A stretch of DNA of 64,000 nt, taken from Lineus longissimus. Lineage: Eukaryota; Nemertea; Pilidiophora; Heteronemertea; Lineidae. Shown piece by piece: positions 21,001-34,359 of the stretch. A program made the position numbers and the translations under genes. The notes beneath the pieces are model-generated. The model saw nothing but the letters and a program-made list of their open reading frames with translations, had not been told where the DNA came from and did not search any database. The stretch covers positions 27,793,491 through 27,857,490 of the forward strand of contig NC_088310.1 of assembly GCF_910592395.1 (NCBI RefSeq), given 5' to 3'. Each line of letters begins with the position of its first letter. The stretch's first letter is position 1.

Positions 21001-24000
21001 AAGCGTTGGTATTCATTATCATGGTCCGCAAATGTACCGCGCAACCAGCGCAGGTGTGGATTTTTTCATACTTCTGTAAAATTCAATTCCGAATTCGCAC
21101 ATTATTCTGTCTTGTCTCTCCGTCACGAGGAAGAATAAGGTGAAGAGTTTGCTCCGAAAATGTGACATTTATTGGTCAGTTATAAATAGAGCTTTATCAA
21201 GGGGAGACAATGGACGGAATGAGGACAAACGGACCAGGGATGATTTGACAGATTCGGACATCGTGCGCAGTTTATAATGTTTGCAGATCAACCTAAGCAA
21301 ACTTTGATTAAGGGACAGAGGAAACCTCTAATGCTCATTTTTCGGCCCTGAACTACAAACATTTGGCGATCGGATGACAACTGGTGTAATATTTAGGGAT
21401 CATTAGAAAGGTTTAGCGTTTGTTTATTGTGGCGAATGTTGACAATTAAGTTGGAATTAATGTTCGTCCGACACATCCATTGCGGTCATTAGAATGATGA
21501 AATTCTCCGATTTAGACAACATCATCGATCATATTAAAGAGTTTTATTTCAGGAGTAATGCAACTTTCGGAGAGGGCATTATCCACGCAGTCAGGATGAA
21601 ATTAAAACTACCAGCATTTTACTGTTCAAGGCAAATGTCAAAAGAAACCGAAGACATTTGCACAACCTGGTGACCACTAGCCCAGCTTTGCGGACACACG
21701 CACATTATTGTCTTTCAGATGACATCCCGTAGTTCTGCAGTCAGATACAGTAGACGCAAAGACTGTCTACCGGACGACATCTGTAATTCAGCGGGCTCAT
21801 CATTTGTCTCCCTTTGATTGGTGGTATCATTGATAAGCTTGATATCAGTAGTTCCGCGGATCATGGGAAGGACCATCCCGCGCCAAGGCCGATTCGTTTA
21901 GCTCCGGTCTGGCCGGTAGGACAGGAAGCCCAGGTGCAGGTGTGCAATTAGCATCATTTTCTTCGGCCACACCTTTAAAGATAACGGCCCTGCATGAGAT
22001 CACCTCCAATCACATCCATGGGTCAGACCACCCAAAGCAAACCCTGCAGTCACTTTGACACGCCACTGACACGTTATGCGTCCAAGTATTCATGTCCTCA
22101 CGGCTTCCGTGACAAATACTTAGTTCATATGACCGACCAAGCATATCACTTTAATTGGAATATGAGTAGAGGACAATAGTCACAACCTGCAGGACAATAG
22201 TCACAATCTAACAGACAATTGTACGTATTGTCGGGTTGATTTCCTGTGTACAGCTATATCATGACAAGAACATAAGATTTATTCCGCTATGTATTCCTAA
22301 CAATGCCCTCCCACAATTGGGGACTTCTTCCGTGTATGTTTTACAACCTCGTTTCTTTCAAAAAGTCTCTTCCAAAGGTTCGATTTAATTCATTTTATCC
22401 CGATTAAGCTAATAGGATACTCAATATCAACTGGGCCAATTTTCCATGCATCTGGGGAAGCACAATCAGATTTTTAATCCCCCAAATATACTATTCATCA
22501 CCCCTTCAACAAAACAAGTCTTTTAGCACAAATATTTAATGCCTTTCTTCAAGCCACATTCTCTTCTCTTCGCCTCGACGACCATGTTGACATTCGCTGC
22601 ACAGTAGTTTGATAAAAATGCGTTTTTAATGTCTTCCCTCGCTTCACCCAGGTGTGCACGCATTGTTGATATTCAAATGCCCGTATAATTGCTTACAGTA
22701 TCCATTCAAAGTTGAGATTTATGCCCGTCCCGGAGTGAAAGCCCAGAGAGGGACCCCATTCTGCAGGAAGCACCACGTTTCTCTAGACACATTGACGCCT
22801 GAACACAAAGGAACAAGGCGTTTGGGACACCCCAAAGAAAGCCGCTAACCCACCTTTCAAAGATACAACTTTACGGTGATTCCGCTCACAAAGAGACGTT
22901 CTCTAAGACATTTTTCTCTTTCTGAACCTAAAGAACCTCCTGTGACATATTCTAGTCATTCTTAGGGGAAGAAGCACGTGGAATCTCCGCTTTGTGGCCA
23001 TGACTTAGCTTTGAAACTACTTGACAGCCCCTGTCCCTTGAAAGAGCTGAGATCTTGAGAAAAAAGTTGATAAAGTTAGAGAACATTTCAAATCCATGAA
23101 TGTATACCCCATTTGAGTTTTCTTTATGCTGTTTAGAGTTGCATTGAGGTGTCATGTACGTTTGGCGCAACTCTGCTTGTTTTCAAACGTCGGGGAAAAA
23201 TACAAGATTTATGAGTCTTCAGAAGTGTTGGCGTTCGCATAAAAGGAGATGTGACCCAGTCTCCTTCAGCAAAGCACCAACCTTAACTGCAGGAATAACA
23301 TAACAAAAAGGTCTCATCAGGAAAATATGGTCACAAACGGTTATACAATTGAGAGAAAAAACATATTACAGTGTTTTTTTCGTATATATGTTACCCCGTA
23401 TACTACACAGAGATACTTGAGGCCAATTTGTTTTCAAGAGGAACTTTCAGGTACATATATGTTGCTCGGGAAGAACATGCCCCACTGAAAGTAACTCAAC
23501 CCCGCCGTACACCTAAGGACAAGAGGCCAGGTAAGAGGAGTAGTGACAATGCGACCACCTCCAGGCAGCACAACACTCCAAGCTGCCTCAATCATCCCCA
23601 AAGACGGTAGCCTGATTGTGCTCAAACTCAAGAACAGGACTTCACAGCGGTCCATATTGGAGACCATTCTTCTATAACCGTTTGGATTGAATGCATTAAA
23701 TGTCGAGTGGGGGCGAATCAATGTTCGCCCGAGTTTCTACGAGAACATCGGCGGTCTTCAAAGAGACCTGAGCCTATCCATTCGACACTGTGTCTTGTCT
23801 GTCCTTACAAGATTCACACCCGCATAAATGGATTACGAAGACTCGGTGAACACCTGTGTGTCTCTTAAAATATCATGAGATCAAGATTCATCGGTAAAGT
23901 CTGTGTGAAAGCAGACGTTAAAGCGATTTTTCACACCAGACGACACATGACGAACATATCAGGTGACTGTAGGATCGGAATTGATCTCACGACTTAAACG

Positions 24001-24239
24001 ACAACAACAACATCTCCCGCCAATGATTCTCGTTCAACCGTTGTCTGATCAGTCATGTTTACATGTGCGCTTTGTAGACTGATATCAGCACACAAGTTGG
24101 CGTTTGAAATTAAAAGAAATTAATACTGAAAGTTCAAACGGAATACTGACAAGTTGTCCTCAGTCTGAGGTCGTCTTGTGCATACAGGCCCCTATCCGGT
24201 TAATTTCATATTGTTTGCGAATTCCTTGACATATCATCA
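18003..24239. other. Intergenic region without a supported gene
   Basis: Upstream flank of the RAB24-like gene. No recognisable domain, splice-joined exon set or RNA gene was found. Overlapping open frames on both strands near 20330-20540 look protein-like, but neither strand gives a known family. The rest is moderately AT-rich unique-looking sequence. Confidence 0.5.
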
Positions 24240-24312
24240 GCCCGTGTAGCTCAGTCGGTTGAGCATCAGGCTTTTAACCTGAGGGTCTGGGGTTCGAGCC
24301 CCCACGCGGGTG
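24240..24312 (+). tRNA. tRNA-Lys (anticodon TTT)
   Basis: A 73-nt intronless cloverleaf. The acceptor arm is GCCCGTG against CGCGGGT (with G-T pairs), the D arm GCTC/GAGC, the anticodon arm TCAGG-CTTTTAA-CCTGA and the T arm TGGGG/CCCCA around TTCGAGC. Anticodon TTT reads AAA/AAG lysine codons. A-box and B-box promoters are intact. A near-identical gene lies on the minus strand at 25267. Confidence 0.97.
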
Positions 24313-24315
24313 GTA

Positions 24316-24321
24316 TTTTTT
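24316..24321 (+). terminator. RNA polymerase III terminator of the plus-strand tRNA-Lys
   Basis: A run of six T starts four bases after the tRNA 3' end. A second run of nine T follows at 24330-24338 as a likely backup terminator. Confidence 0.85.
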
Positions 24322-24338
24322 ATATATACTTTTTTTTT

Positions 24339-25255
24339 ACCAATTCTTAGTATGCAACGGACAAATTATTTTATTTCACTGAATCTTACTAGAGGCTGTG
24401 TTTGCCAGACCCACGAAGCATCCAAGAGAATCCGGGACCATGCAGAATCCCTTCAACTGCTGAACCACCGGGGATGATAGACCCCTGGGAAACGGTTTCT
24501 AAACACACGCCCCGCGCAGCCACCCCAGGAATGGAGCAAACACTGCGGTAATGATCTTGAAGAACGGCTAAAGATTCATCACAATCAGATAGAAAACAGT
24601 TCTATTTTTATTAAAAATTTATGGCGCACACAAGCCGCTTGACCTCTTTCAAAAACCCTACGCGAATTGAAGAAAAAATAAAATTTTCTTAAAAGGGTAA
24701 TTTTTGACATTGTTCTTGGGCGCCACCTGGTCAAACATTACATGTAGGCTACTTGCAGCCGTTTATGGTTGTTTATCAACAGTCGTTTTATGTGAAGTTA
24801 TTCCTGAGAAAAAGTCAATTACCTGAGTATTTCACTGAGCTGGAGCAGTGTCAACATGAGGGTGATTCCTGGCATACTTTAACCAGAGACATCAAACATC
24901 CCACAAAGGTGTATCATCAGAGAGGAACAAAGCTAACTCGATCTTGTGGTGAGGCAGTGTACATTGGACGGGCTTCCCATGTTGTAACTCTAAAATAATG
25001 TTGTGGTTGCCTCCTTGCTGAACACTTGAAATACTGTGGGCGTGCCCCGCGCGTTGCTGAGCCAACGGTCCATTTGGGAGGTCTATTTTGTTGGCAGAAC
25101 CGGCAATAGGAAAGCCATCAACCTCAAAATCCTTAAAAATACAATAAATTGTACATTAAATCGGGATGATGTATCTTTTTCCTCTTCTGTCGGAGTAAAT
25201 TTTAAAAAAAAATTATAAAAATTTATCATGCAACTGCACTTGACCAAAAAGCTTG
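24339..25255. other. Spacer between two inverted tRNA-Lys genes
   Basis: About 0.9 kb with no supported gene. The only open frame of any size (24753-24998, 81 codons) resembles nothing known. Apart from the tRNAs, the flanks show no obvious long inverted homology, so the pair may not be a simple large inverted duplication. Confidence 0.5.
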
Positions 25256-25261
25256 AAAAAA
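25256..25261 (-). terminator. RNA polymerase III terminator of the minus-strand tRNA-Lys
   Basis: Six A on the plus strand, hence six T on the minus strand, five bases beyond the tRNA 3' end. Confidence 0.85.
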
Positions 25262-25266
25262 TATTG

Positions 25267-25339
25267 CACCCGCGTGGGGGCTCGAACCCCAGACCCTCAG
25301 GTTAAAAGCCTGATGCTCTACCGACTGAGCTACACGGGC
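25267..25339 (-). tRNA. tRNA-Lys (anticodon TTT)
   Basis: Same 73-nt cloverleaf as the plus-strand gene at 24240, differing by one D-loop base (GGTAGAGC here, GGTTGAGC there). All stems pair, the anticodon is TTT, and a T-run terminator follows. The two genes point towards each other (3' ends facing) about 950 bp apart. Confidence 0.97.
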
Positions 25340-28300
25340 AGCTATTTACTCGGGCCTCTATAGTGGAAGTTATTTTATAGTGGACATATAGGCATGGTCA
25401 ATTGAAGTGTTACAAACTATTACTGCGCTGTAAGGTTAAAAGAAAACAATGTCCTATGGATATAAGCAGTTTTCGTTTTAATTTTGCTAATCCCACATTC
25501 TACTTTATTATACCTTTATCCAGTACCGTATCCAGAACAAGGTTAGGACAAACGAAATAGTTGGTATATTTACTATTGTGACTTCTGACGGACTTTGTTT
25601 CGGAATAAGTTTAGGAGAAGGTAATTTTTCAGCAGATGGAGAATCGTGCCAGCGAAAATTTTTTTTTTCAACAATTGAAAACAGGAAGATTTTTATCGAA
25701 TGCATCGCATCAACGACTAAAGATCAATACATCACTGAAGACACAGTCGCCTCTTTGTTTCACAGACGCAATGACTTCCTTGAAGCGCCTCTCTCAAAAA
25801 GACAAAAAGCGAATTCCAGACATTCTTTGGGGACTTTAACTGAAAAAGGCAGGTTTATGAATTAAGCCAGCTTCCAAGCCCGTCCTTTGATTTCACTTGT
25901 GAGCCAATAGAGCATGCCGTTAGCCCTGGGAGATGGGGCTTAGTGGATTTTCGTTAGCCACTCGGTCGCTCAGCGTCCAGAGTGAAATCCATTTTAAGAC
26001 GCGGCTACAAAGAGAGGAATTTTAGGCAGCACTCTCTCTAGCAGGATATTGTTCAAGATCTGTCGCCCACAAAACGTGTCATGGTTGTGATCATCTCGGG
26101 CTGGCTAATCCGCTAGAATGGATCATGTTACCGCACCTTGATGAAAGTCGGGGACAGTTGCGCTGATAGTCGTTGCCAAAAACCAACCACACCTTATGGA
26201 ATGATGTTACTGATAAACCCAGATGTCGTCACGCTGACTCGTGTGCGAAGGTCTCCAGGCTGCGGATTCTCTTTTGTAAATAGGCCTAACGCAGAGCATT
26301 GAGAAATGGACGGTAGTAGATTGTCAGAGGCTTCGTCCCGAATCGCTGCGGCCAGCACCCGGGCGTGTTGATGTAACCGCGGGTCCCCTGCAGCCTCCTC
26401 AAGATGTTTCTCCGACACTGAAGTGTCCTCACGTTGACTGCGAAAGACCATCCACCGTTCTCTACTTAACACCTCAACAATGGCGGCATGTTCGTCATTT
26501 AGCAATTTTCCACCCGATTTCACTCTCGACTACTGTATTTATAGTTCTATTATAACTGTGGAGAGGCATTTGCTTGATAACGTGATAAAAGTAATGCGCA
26601 GGGATCGGGGTGCCTTACTTCGCTATAGAGATGTAAGACCGTAGATGAAAGGAGGCTGAGCGGTGTGGTGAGGACGCGTCTGTTGGCGGAGAATGGCCGT
26701 ATGGTGGCCTCCCCGGGGCGGTTCGCGGATCAATGAAGACACCCCGTACATGATTAAGAGGGACAGTTTTCCTCTTTAGTTCGGGAATTAAATTTAATGT
26801 AGAAAATAGAGGGTTTATTGCGGGGTTTGCCCGTGAGAGTGCTCTTTGCCTGTCTCCTCAAGTAGCGGGCTTTTCAAGATGTCGAGTTTGGTTCAACAAT
26901 GTGACTATTGGTCCCATCTCCGGCGATTCTCTCGGACAGCTGTGAGAGTTATAATCCGTTATTTGTAGCCGCGTTACTTTAGTGTCTCTTTCGGTATCTC
27001 TCGCCGGTGACATGTTAGAAGCCGCCGTTGACGCGATTGTCAAAACCATTCCAAGATATGAGAACCCAGTGCGGGCATGTCGGGGCGGAGTTGGCGATTA
27101 GCAGGACCTTCATTCCCATATCTGAGAAAAAGTCGCCTTCCTGGTGATCTCTCCGTGTCCAACTTCCTGACACTTCTTTAATCACGCAACTGATGGTAAA
27201 AAATACCAGAAATGTATAAAAAAAGACCACCAATGAGAATGAAAATTTACATTTCACCAATCAAAAGCTCATTAAAGGTGCATCTTTAATATAAACGCGC
27301 CTTTTCTGAACAAAACCTATTATGTTTTAAAGGGGCTATCGCAGGATCAGCATGGGTATAAAACAAGTATTCAAATTTTTGACAATTATTCCGTCATTAC
27401 ATCGCTGACCCACTTGAAATCTGGGAGGTATGAATTTCTTATCAACCGGCGTTCTTCGATAAGCGCGCGCGCTTCCGAAGACATCCAAGGAAGATGAATA
27501 CGGTGTAGACGGAATTAAAACAACGATAAAACTAGCTCAAAAGAAACAAAAAGTGTATTTACAATCACAAGGAGGTGTTAACTTTGACTTTATCGACTTT
27601 TGCATAGCCCGAGTCTATAATGCCTTTCTTCCAGAAAGTAAAATCATTGCTGTTTTTTTGGTAAGACTTCCGGTTGGATTATCCAACCAGAAGAGCTCAA
27701 TATAGACGTATTCTGGATCACCTATGTGGTCGTAAAAAACGTGCCTATAATGCGTTATTTTAGGCGGTATATGACTTCCGCTATCGGGAGAAGTAAAACT
27801 CGAGAAATGTGAGACATTCGACCGAAATGTGAAGATGGGTTTTTCTTCTTAAAACATCTGTTACCTTTCTGATTATGGAAGAATTCAGCTGCCTTTAAAA
27901 AGCAGCGGACATTGACACATTTATCAACAAAAAGTGAAAATTGAGTGGGACAATTAACCAGGTGATAAACAGGGCATTTCGTAAATATCATCATGTTTTC
28001 ACATTTCGTATTTACTGACCTCACGTGCCAAGTGACCGGAGTCAAAAAGGAACTCCGGTGCTACAAGTGAAGAAACACAATGTCACCGGGTTCGAGAAAA
28101 AAAACAGTTTTCAAATATCATCAGATATTCTTGGTAGCACCCTCAAGTATCAATAACACTCAGATTTTGAGAAGCCTTCTAAAGTGTTTGGTGGCCCCAT
28201 TGAAAAAAAGCTTTGAAATATCGTCTTTATCAACTTGAATTTTCTTTATGGGTGCACCTGGAGTTTGATATTTGTGACCTTCGAAGGAATTGAAGTCCAT

Positions 28301-31300
28301 GCAGGTTTACTCGTATGTTTAAGACCTCGGGATGACCATAGTCCCGAGGTGATGCAAACACAGTCCTAATAAATAAAGGGACTAATTTATCAAAAACATC
28401 AGATTGTTTTCAGTCGATTTCGATAGAAGCGGGTTTCATTGAACGGGTTTCCTTTAGTTTTAGCCCATTCAGCCAGGCGGCAGTACAGGTGATTGTTCTG
28501 GTGACGGCACGGTTGTCGTGTGTAAGCGTCTCTTCCCATCTCATGATCTTATTGTGAGAAAACGTGAGATGGGGTTATGGTGTTATGGTGTTACTAATTA
28601 TGGGTGGTAAAGACAAACATTAAAATCAATGAAACGCGGTGAGAACGTTGAGAACGAAGACATTGTCACAACCTGTAGTATTTCGCATAAATCGCCAGTG
28701 TTTCGACACGAAGACTTGGAACTCTTCACGTATTTTAGTGAAAAGTTTAGATAACGGTAGTGAGGTCATGTTATGTGTTCACGGTATTCCGACGAAACGG
28801 ATTACTTTCTTCCCAAATATAATGTGTGATGTTATCATGGTGAGTTGGGACCATCTCCATCACCAAATGCTTCAGATCAAACCTGTCGTCCGTCATAATT
28901 GTGTCTCAACAATTTTTTGACCCTCATGCCCGCTTTGTTTCCATTGATTCCTTTTGATACTAAACAATACTTGATGTATATGAAAGTTCTTCACCGTAAG
29001 TACTATGTACAGAGACAGTCGTTGACAAACTCCACCAAACGGGAAAGGATCAGGAAAGGCGGATTGAGTTCTGAAACTTGTCGGACTTGTCTACCTGCCC
29101 AAATATACCCACTGACAACAAGAATAAACACACTCTTTTTAGTATTTCTGTTTCTGCTCGCACGACCACACACGAGAAATCGTTACTTTTTCAAAGTTAC
29201 CCCGCCCAGTGATAGCATGAGTCGCCCCGCTAACAATACATACTCCAGACACTTGAGTTGGCTAAGAGGCTGAATGTTTTCCTTTTGCTCTGCTTGGAGA
29301 GCTAATGTTTTTCTTGTCGTCTGCTTGGACACGGGTGATCACATGACCCATTGGCTTTTGGAGTGACCGCGGGAATCAAGAACAATGGCAGTGCATGTTC
29401 AACAAGAAACCCTAAATGTGCGCACCTTTGTCCTTCGCGTGATTGTTTGTCCTCCTCGTGAAAAAATAAGACTTTTGGAGACATTTAGACAAAAGTTTGA
29501 CATAAAATGCATGCAATGTCAATGATTTGAGTGGAATTTGTATGAAATCATTGTAATCGACCCGCGGCTGTCGTCTGCCTTTGGCGCCTGCCTTGAGGTC
29601 GCCAGGTCACTTAGCATGCAACTTGTCCCATGCCCAACCCCCACATTTTGCCCTTGAACTTCTCAGAAACACAAATCTACCATTTCGTGTTGAAACTGAT
29701 CATATTTGTAGGATGACTACACGTACCTATCTTGAGAAAATTTGCGATACAAAACGTATCGTCTTTTGCAACATTTGCAATTTCAGCCAACAAAAACACT
29801 AAACGTACTCTATCCTAAAACAAAGAGTTTACCCATAAACTTATGGGTAAACATGCTACATTGTATTAAGTGTTGTACATTTCCAATCTTCGTCAGCTGA
29901 ATTGGAAACTTCTTTCTTAAAAAATGCACTAGGCCTATGTTTTAATTGGACAATACGAACATTAATTACACGTTTATAGAGTGTCAATGCATGAAAGTGG
30001 TTTTATAGGCTGTCGACTTTGCTATTGAGTAAAACGCGTGGTTTGTAAAACATTTCAATGGAATAGTCATCATCTCTGATTTTGTTGACGTCGACTTCCA
30101 TCTTCGTCCCTCAAACACGCCTGGCCCCTTCCCTTGTCCACCCTCGGTGGCCCCAGCCCGTCCCTCCCCGATATTGACTGAGTTACCTTGTTTCCGCGTC
30201 CAAGTAAGGTATCCCGACCACCATGATATAAGCAAACACCACCAGCAAACATGACTCTCCCTCCGTTTGCCAAGCGCATTGATTAACTCCCAGGAAACCT
30301 TTGTCATTTCGCTTTCATGTTGACGGAGATTTTTCCACTAATTAAACCAGGTTTTTGTCGCGCCATGGTAAGCAGATAAGGGATAATTTTGGACTGTGGC
30401 ATCAAATATTTCGGGAAATATTACGTCAGGGAAATGGCTTTTCGTTTGCTTGATATATGTGGCCAATTATTGTAATGATTAGGCATGATTCTAGGAAACC
30501 TTTGAACACTGGCACAATCATACTTGTTCGGATAATGATATTTGACATTCCAGCAATTATCGCAACATTTTTTTTACAATTTTTGGGCTTTTTTTCGGCT
30601 ACAGAAGATACCGTTTCATGTTCGCGGGCCCATTTTTAGGTTGATCCTAAAGAAACCATCTCACCTGGCTTGGATTTTGGGCGTTTCAAGAAGAAACCAG
30701 CTCGCGTTCCCAGAAGAATTAGATTTTGCTGGCTCCGAAAGAAACCAGAGTTTACTTTCCGAAGAGACGGAGCCAGAAGCCATGATGAAGTCTAACTTTC
30801 ACACCGTCACACCTTACTATTTCCTCAAGGTTAGCCACGTTTTTATTTCTAAAATGTTACCTTTTCAACAAAGACCGACACAGGAAACATTCCTGCTGTC
30901 GCTGAAAGAACCACATACAGTCACAACCGTATTACTAGACGGTCACAAACGCATAAAATATAACATTCATAACCGGTTGATCTCCATTTAAGGTACATGT
31001 ATTATTTAGGACAGTTAGTAATCATCCCATATTCCAGACACGTTCTGGTGATCATTTTCATCAGCAATCAGCCTCACCAAGACCGCAATGAATTGGCACG
31101 CGACCTGTATGTATATAAAATAGTCCGAAATGAACCACAAACAATATTCACCCATCCATAAATCTGGCAAGGTGATAAAAGCCTTTCTCTTTTTGATTAA
31201 AAGTTTGATGACCAATTACTGACAATGATGAGGAAAACAGCCGCCTTAATTTATATGTTTGTTTTCAAAGCGAGGTAGTTTGCTCCAAACATCTAATTTA

Positions 31301-33873
31301 TACCAACCGAGGGAATAAAATCAGCGGCTGAACTCTCGGGCAAGTTACGGCAAATTATGGCAGCCGAGAAATATTGTGCCGTAAAACGAAATTGCACACA
31401 TCGCAGACCAGGCAACTGTTGTGGTTTTGTTTGAAGAAATATTTCTCACTTAGGTGAAAATGGTTGGGCATGACGAACAAGATATGGCCTGTTCTTGGAC
31501 TGGATTGCACGTGAAAACAACCTGTCTTGGACTCAAAGTTAAATTCAGCGATGACACAGTTCGATATGTCTTATAATTTGGGAGATTGTTGCCCGTATAA
31601 TATATGGTGGTATCGCTCCTGCACTTTGTAAATCCCTGATCCCGGGTTCCTGACCCGGTAAAATGGTGTCATGTCTTTGAAAATCGCTACCCATCGCAGA
31701 TAAGGGGGCTTATACACTGATGACCATTCTGAGATTCTGTTTTTTTCTTCAAACCTTCGTCATATACAAAACATCGAAATATCGAGAGGTAGATCATATT
31801 GAAAACCACACGTTACATGTATACGAGGATGACTGATGACATGGCAACATCACACTATTCGAGTGTGATGAAGGCGAAATCAGCGAGTCTTCCTTAAACA
31901 GTATTTGTCTTGTCTGAGACAAGGTCAGAGTAGGCCTATACGAGCCATCGAGATTTACCTTGGTGACAAGGGGACAGTCATTCTCCGAGACAAAACGTGG
32001 CGACACGGTAACAACATTGTCACATCTGCGAATATCAGAATAGGCCTAGAACTCGCTGTATCTATCGCAATTCATTGAAAACTACCTTGGTGACACGGAC
32101 AGTCACTCTCCGGTCACCTGAGCCATGGTCTTCAAGGAGATATAAAACAATAGGACACTGTCCTCCAGCACGCCGCGAGGACAGCACATCCGAGTGTCCA
32201 CTTTCTCATCGTTTGGTGTTACCAGGCTAAAGTTGGGCGACATTTCAGACACACTGCTATGAAAACGGGACACTTTGCGGTGTTGTTTTGATAAGAATAT
32301 TTTGGAAATTTTAGTAAATGTGTTCTGTCGTTTGGTGCAATTACTAACATAACAAAACAATAGGCACTTTAGGTGACGAAAGTTGCACGTCGATAATGTT
32401 TTTGTTGGCAAGGGAGTTTTGAGGTGATCATAGCTTGTTGGTCATCTAACTGAACTTGATGGTCCAACAATGTTGTTGAATAGCGGTGTTACAATTAAAC
32501 TTGAGGTCAAAAAGAAACAAAAGCATTGGCACCGTCTTACTTCATGACAAAGTGAGCTTGAATCCGAGTAAACGGCTGAACCATGGATATAGCGAAGAGA
32601 GAAATACACCAAAGAAGGGAATAGGAAAATCACGATATTTTGTTGGGCCCTGGGTCCTGGTGCATTGTCGCCTTTCTGTTCCTTGAGCACATCCAGGTGC
32701 TCTAATGAAATGGAGCTGTGTCATGATGACGACACAGAGCTGCAAAGTGTCCTGATGATGACAAATCACGGCGTGGTCAGATATATCCGGTTATCCCTCC
32801 GGGCCAAACCGACACATAGAAACTGACCCAAATCGCCATTTATTCAGAATATTTTGATAAGAGCAGTGGCCGCGTTGATCACCTTCCTATGTGAGATATC
32901 TCAGCCTGTCCCGAGGGTTTGAGGACAGTGTCTTAGTGAGAAAGAGTGTTAAAGAAAAACATTGGACAAATCTAAAATAAATCACGTCACACGCGGGTAT
33001 TTGCTAGCAAATGTTGTATCTCGGCGAAGATACATAGCCTGGGTCTAGTTGCCTCTTAATCACAACCTATCATTATGTTGTTGTACCTCAGCATGGTGTA
33101 AACATGAGGTTGTGGACAAAATGCGCCGAGAGTCCACACATTAAATTGCCTCAAACGCGCTGTCCTCACTGACAAAGGCTAAACAAGTTGTAACTATTAA
33201 CTGATCAAATTTTCACGTTTTCTCAATGCAAACTTGTTTACTTTTAGTTGTTGACTTTGATGTTTGATGGTCCGTCTCAACCGTGACTGTCAACATCAAA
33301 ATGATATTTTAATTTATTGATAATTACCGCCCTGTTTAACCGGTACACTTTAAGGCGGAAGACGTGTCTTTGGACTAGTTAGGATCGGATCCGGGCCAGC
33401 AAAAGTCACCGTTATCGCTCCATATGGGTGACTTTGGGACAAATTTGAATTTTTAATTTGCTCAAACACCTCGCAGGTGTCGTGTATCAAGGAGTGACAG
33501 GGCTTAAGTTAAACAGACCATGTTGATGATTTATACTGGCAGACACTTGCTTCCTTGCGCCTTCATCAACATGACTTTTGAAAGACTTCTTCTTTAATGT
33601 GCAGATTTGCTTTCTTTCCCTCCAAAAGATGAAAGGACTACCCACTAATCAGCGCTCTGTTATCGGGCAGCGGGTCCCTGGTCGTAGAGTAGACGAGTTA
33701 AGTTGTCCACCGTGCGTGTCATTGCATTTATTTGGAGACTTAGACCAATAAGACCAGAACTGGGACCTGTCATCATAACATTACAACTGTCAGCTTTTTT
33801 ATTCCAAAATTCACCCGTTCTCACCCCGGGATGATAAAACTTCTGTCGCGCACCATTTTTAACCAGGCGGCTG
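25340..33873. other. Upstream flank of FoxA, no supported protein gene
   Basis: About 8.5 kb without recognisable coding sequence. A minus-strand open frame at 26194-26523 (109 codons) has even codon use but no known domain. Structured spots are two hairpins near 28324 and 28535, a forkhead-type palindrome at 29827, and a diverged direct duplication of about 90 bp at 31911-32000 and 32025-32115. Such a region beside a developmental transcription factor is likely regulatory, but no enhancer can be proven here. Confidence 0.5.
29827..29852. promoter_or_regulatory. Perfect palindrome with two forkhead-type cores
   Basis: Arms GTTTACCCATAA and TTATGGGTAAAC are exact reverse complements, separated by AC. 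Each outer end is a GTTTAC/GTAAAC core, and the right side extends to GTAAACA, the standard FoxA-class binding motif. It lies about 4.5 kb upstream of FoxA. An autoregulatory role is inference only. Confidence 0.4.
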
Positions 33874-33879
33874 TATAAA
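33874..33879 (+). promoter_or_regulatory. Possible TATA box of FoxA
   Basis: TATAAA in a CTGTATAAACGCC context, 481 bp upstream of the FoxA ATG. It would place transcription start near 33905 and give a 5' UTR of about 450 nt. No initiator can be proven, so this is tentative. Confidence 0.35.
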
Positions 33880-34359
33880 CGCCGTTGCCTTTCTTGGACA
33901 TTATCAAATTCACTGGAAATTTATTCTCAACCGCGCGCATCGTATTTTGTCTTCGATTGAGATTTCTTCCACTGGGAGGAATCAACGCGAAGGTTGAAAA
34001 CACGAAGCTCCACCATTGTCACAGACAATTATTCAGGTGTTATTCGCATAATTGTTTGAGCATAGACTTATTTGCAATCTTTTGTTGTCGCCAATCGAGC
34101 GATCGACAGCCTGTAATTATTGTCATCTGACTGGGCGCGCGTTGACAAGAGGGCGGAGCTACGAGAGCAGACGACAGCCATTCACAAGGCGGGAAACCAA
34201 CCGCAGGCTGATTTCCATGCCGTATTGGCCGTGGGCGTGTCCATCGATTGTTCACTGTGGAGTATTTACCCAGGGTCAACCCTAGCTTGGCAGAGTTTAC
34301 TTCCAACACTTGCTAGAATACACAAACTGCAGAAGAGACGAGATCGTGAAGCTACAACC

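Noticed and set aside
28535-28573. microRNA precursor
   Set aside because: The stem is only 9 bp, far short of a pre-miRNA hairpin.
34120-34359. N-terminal extension of FoxA
   Set aside because: The frame is open but has no ATG before 34360, and the extension has no FoxA similarity.
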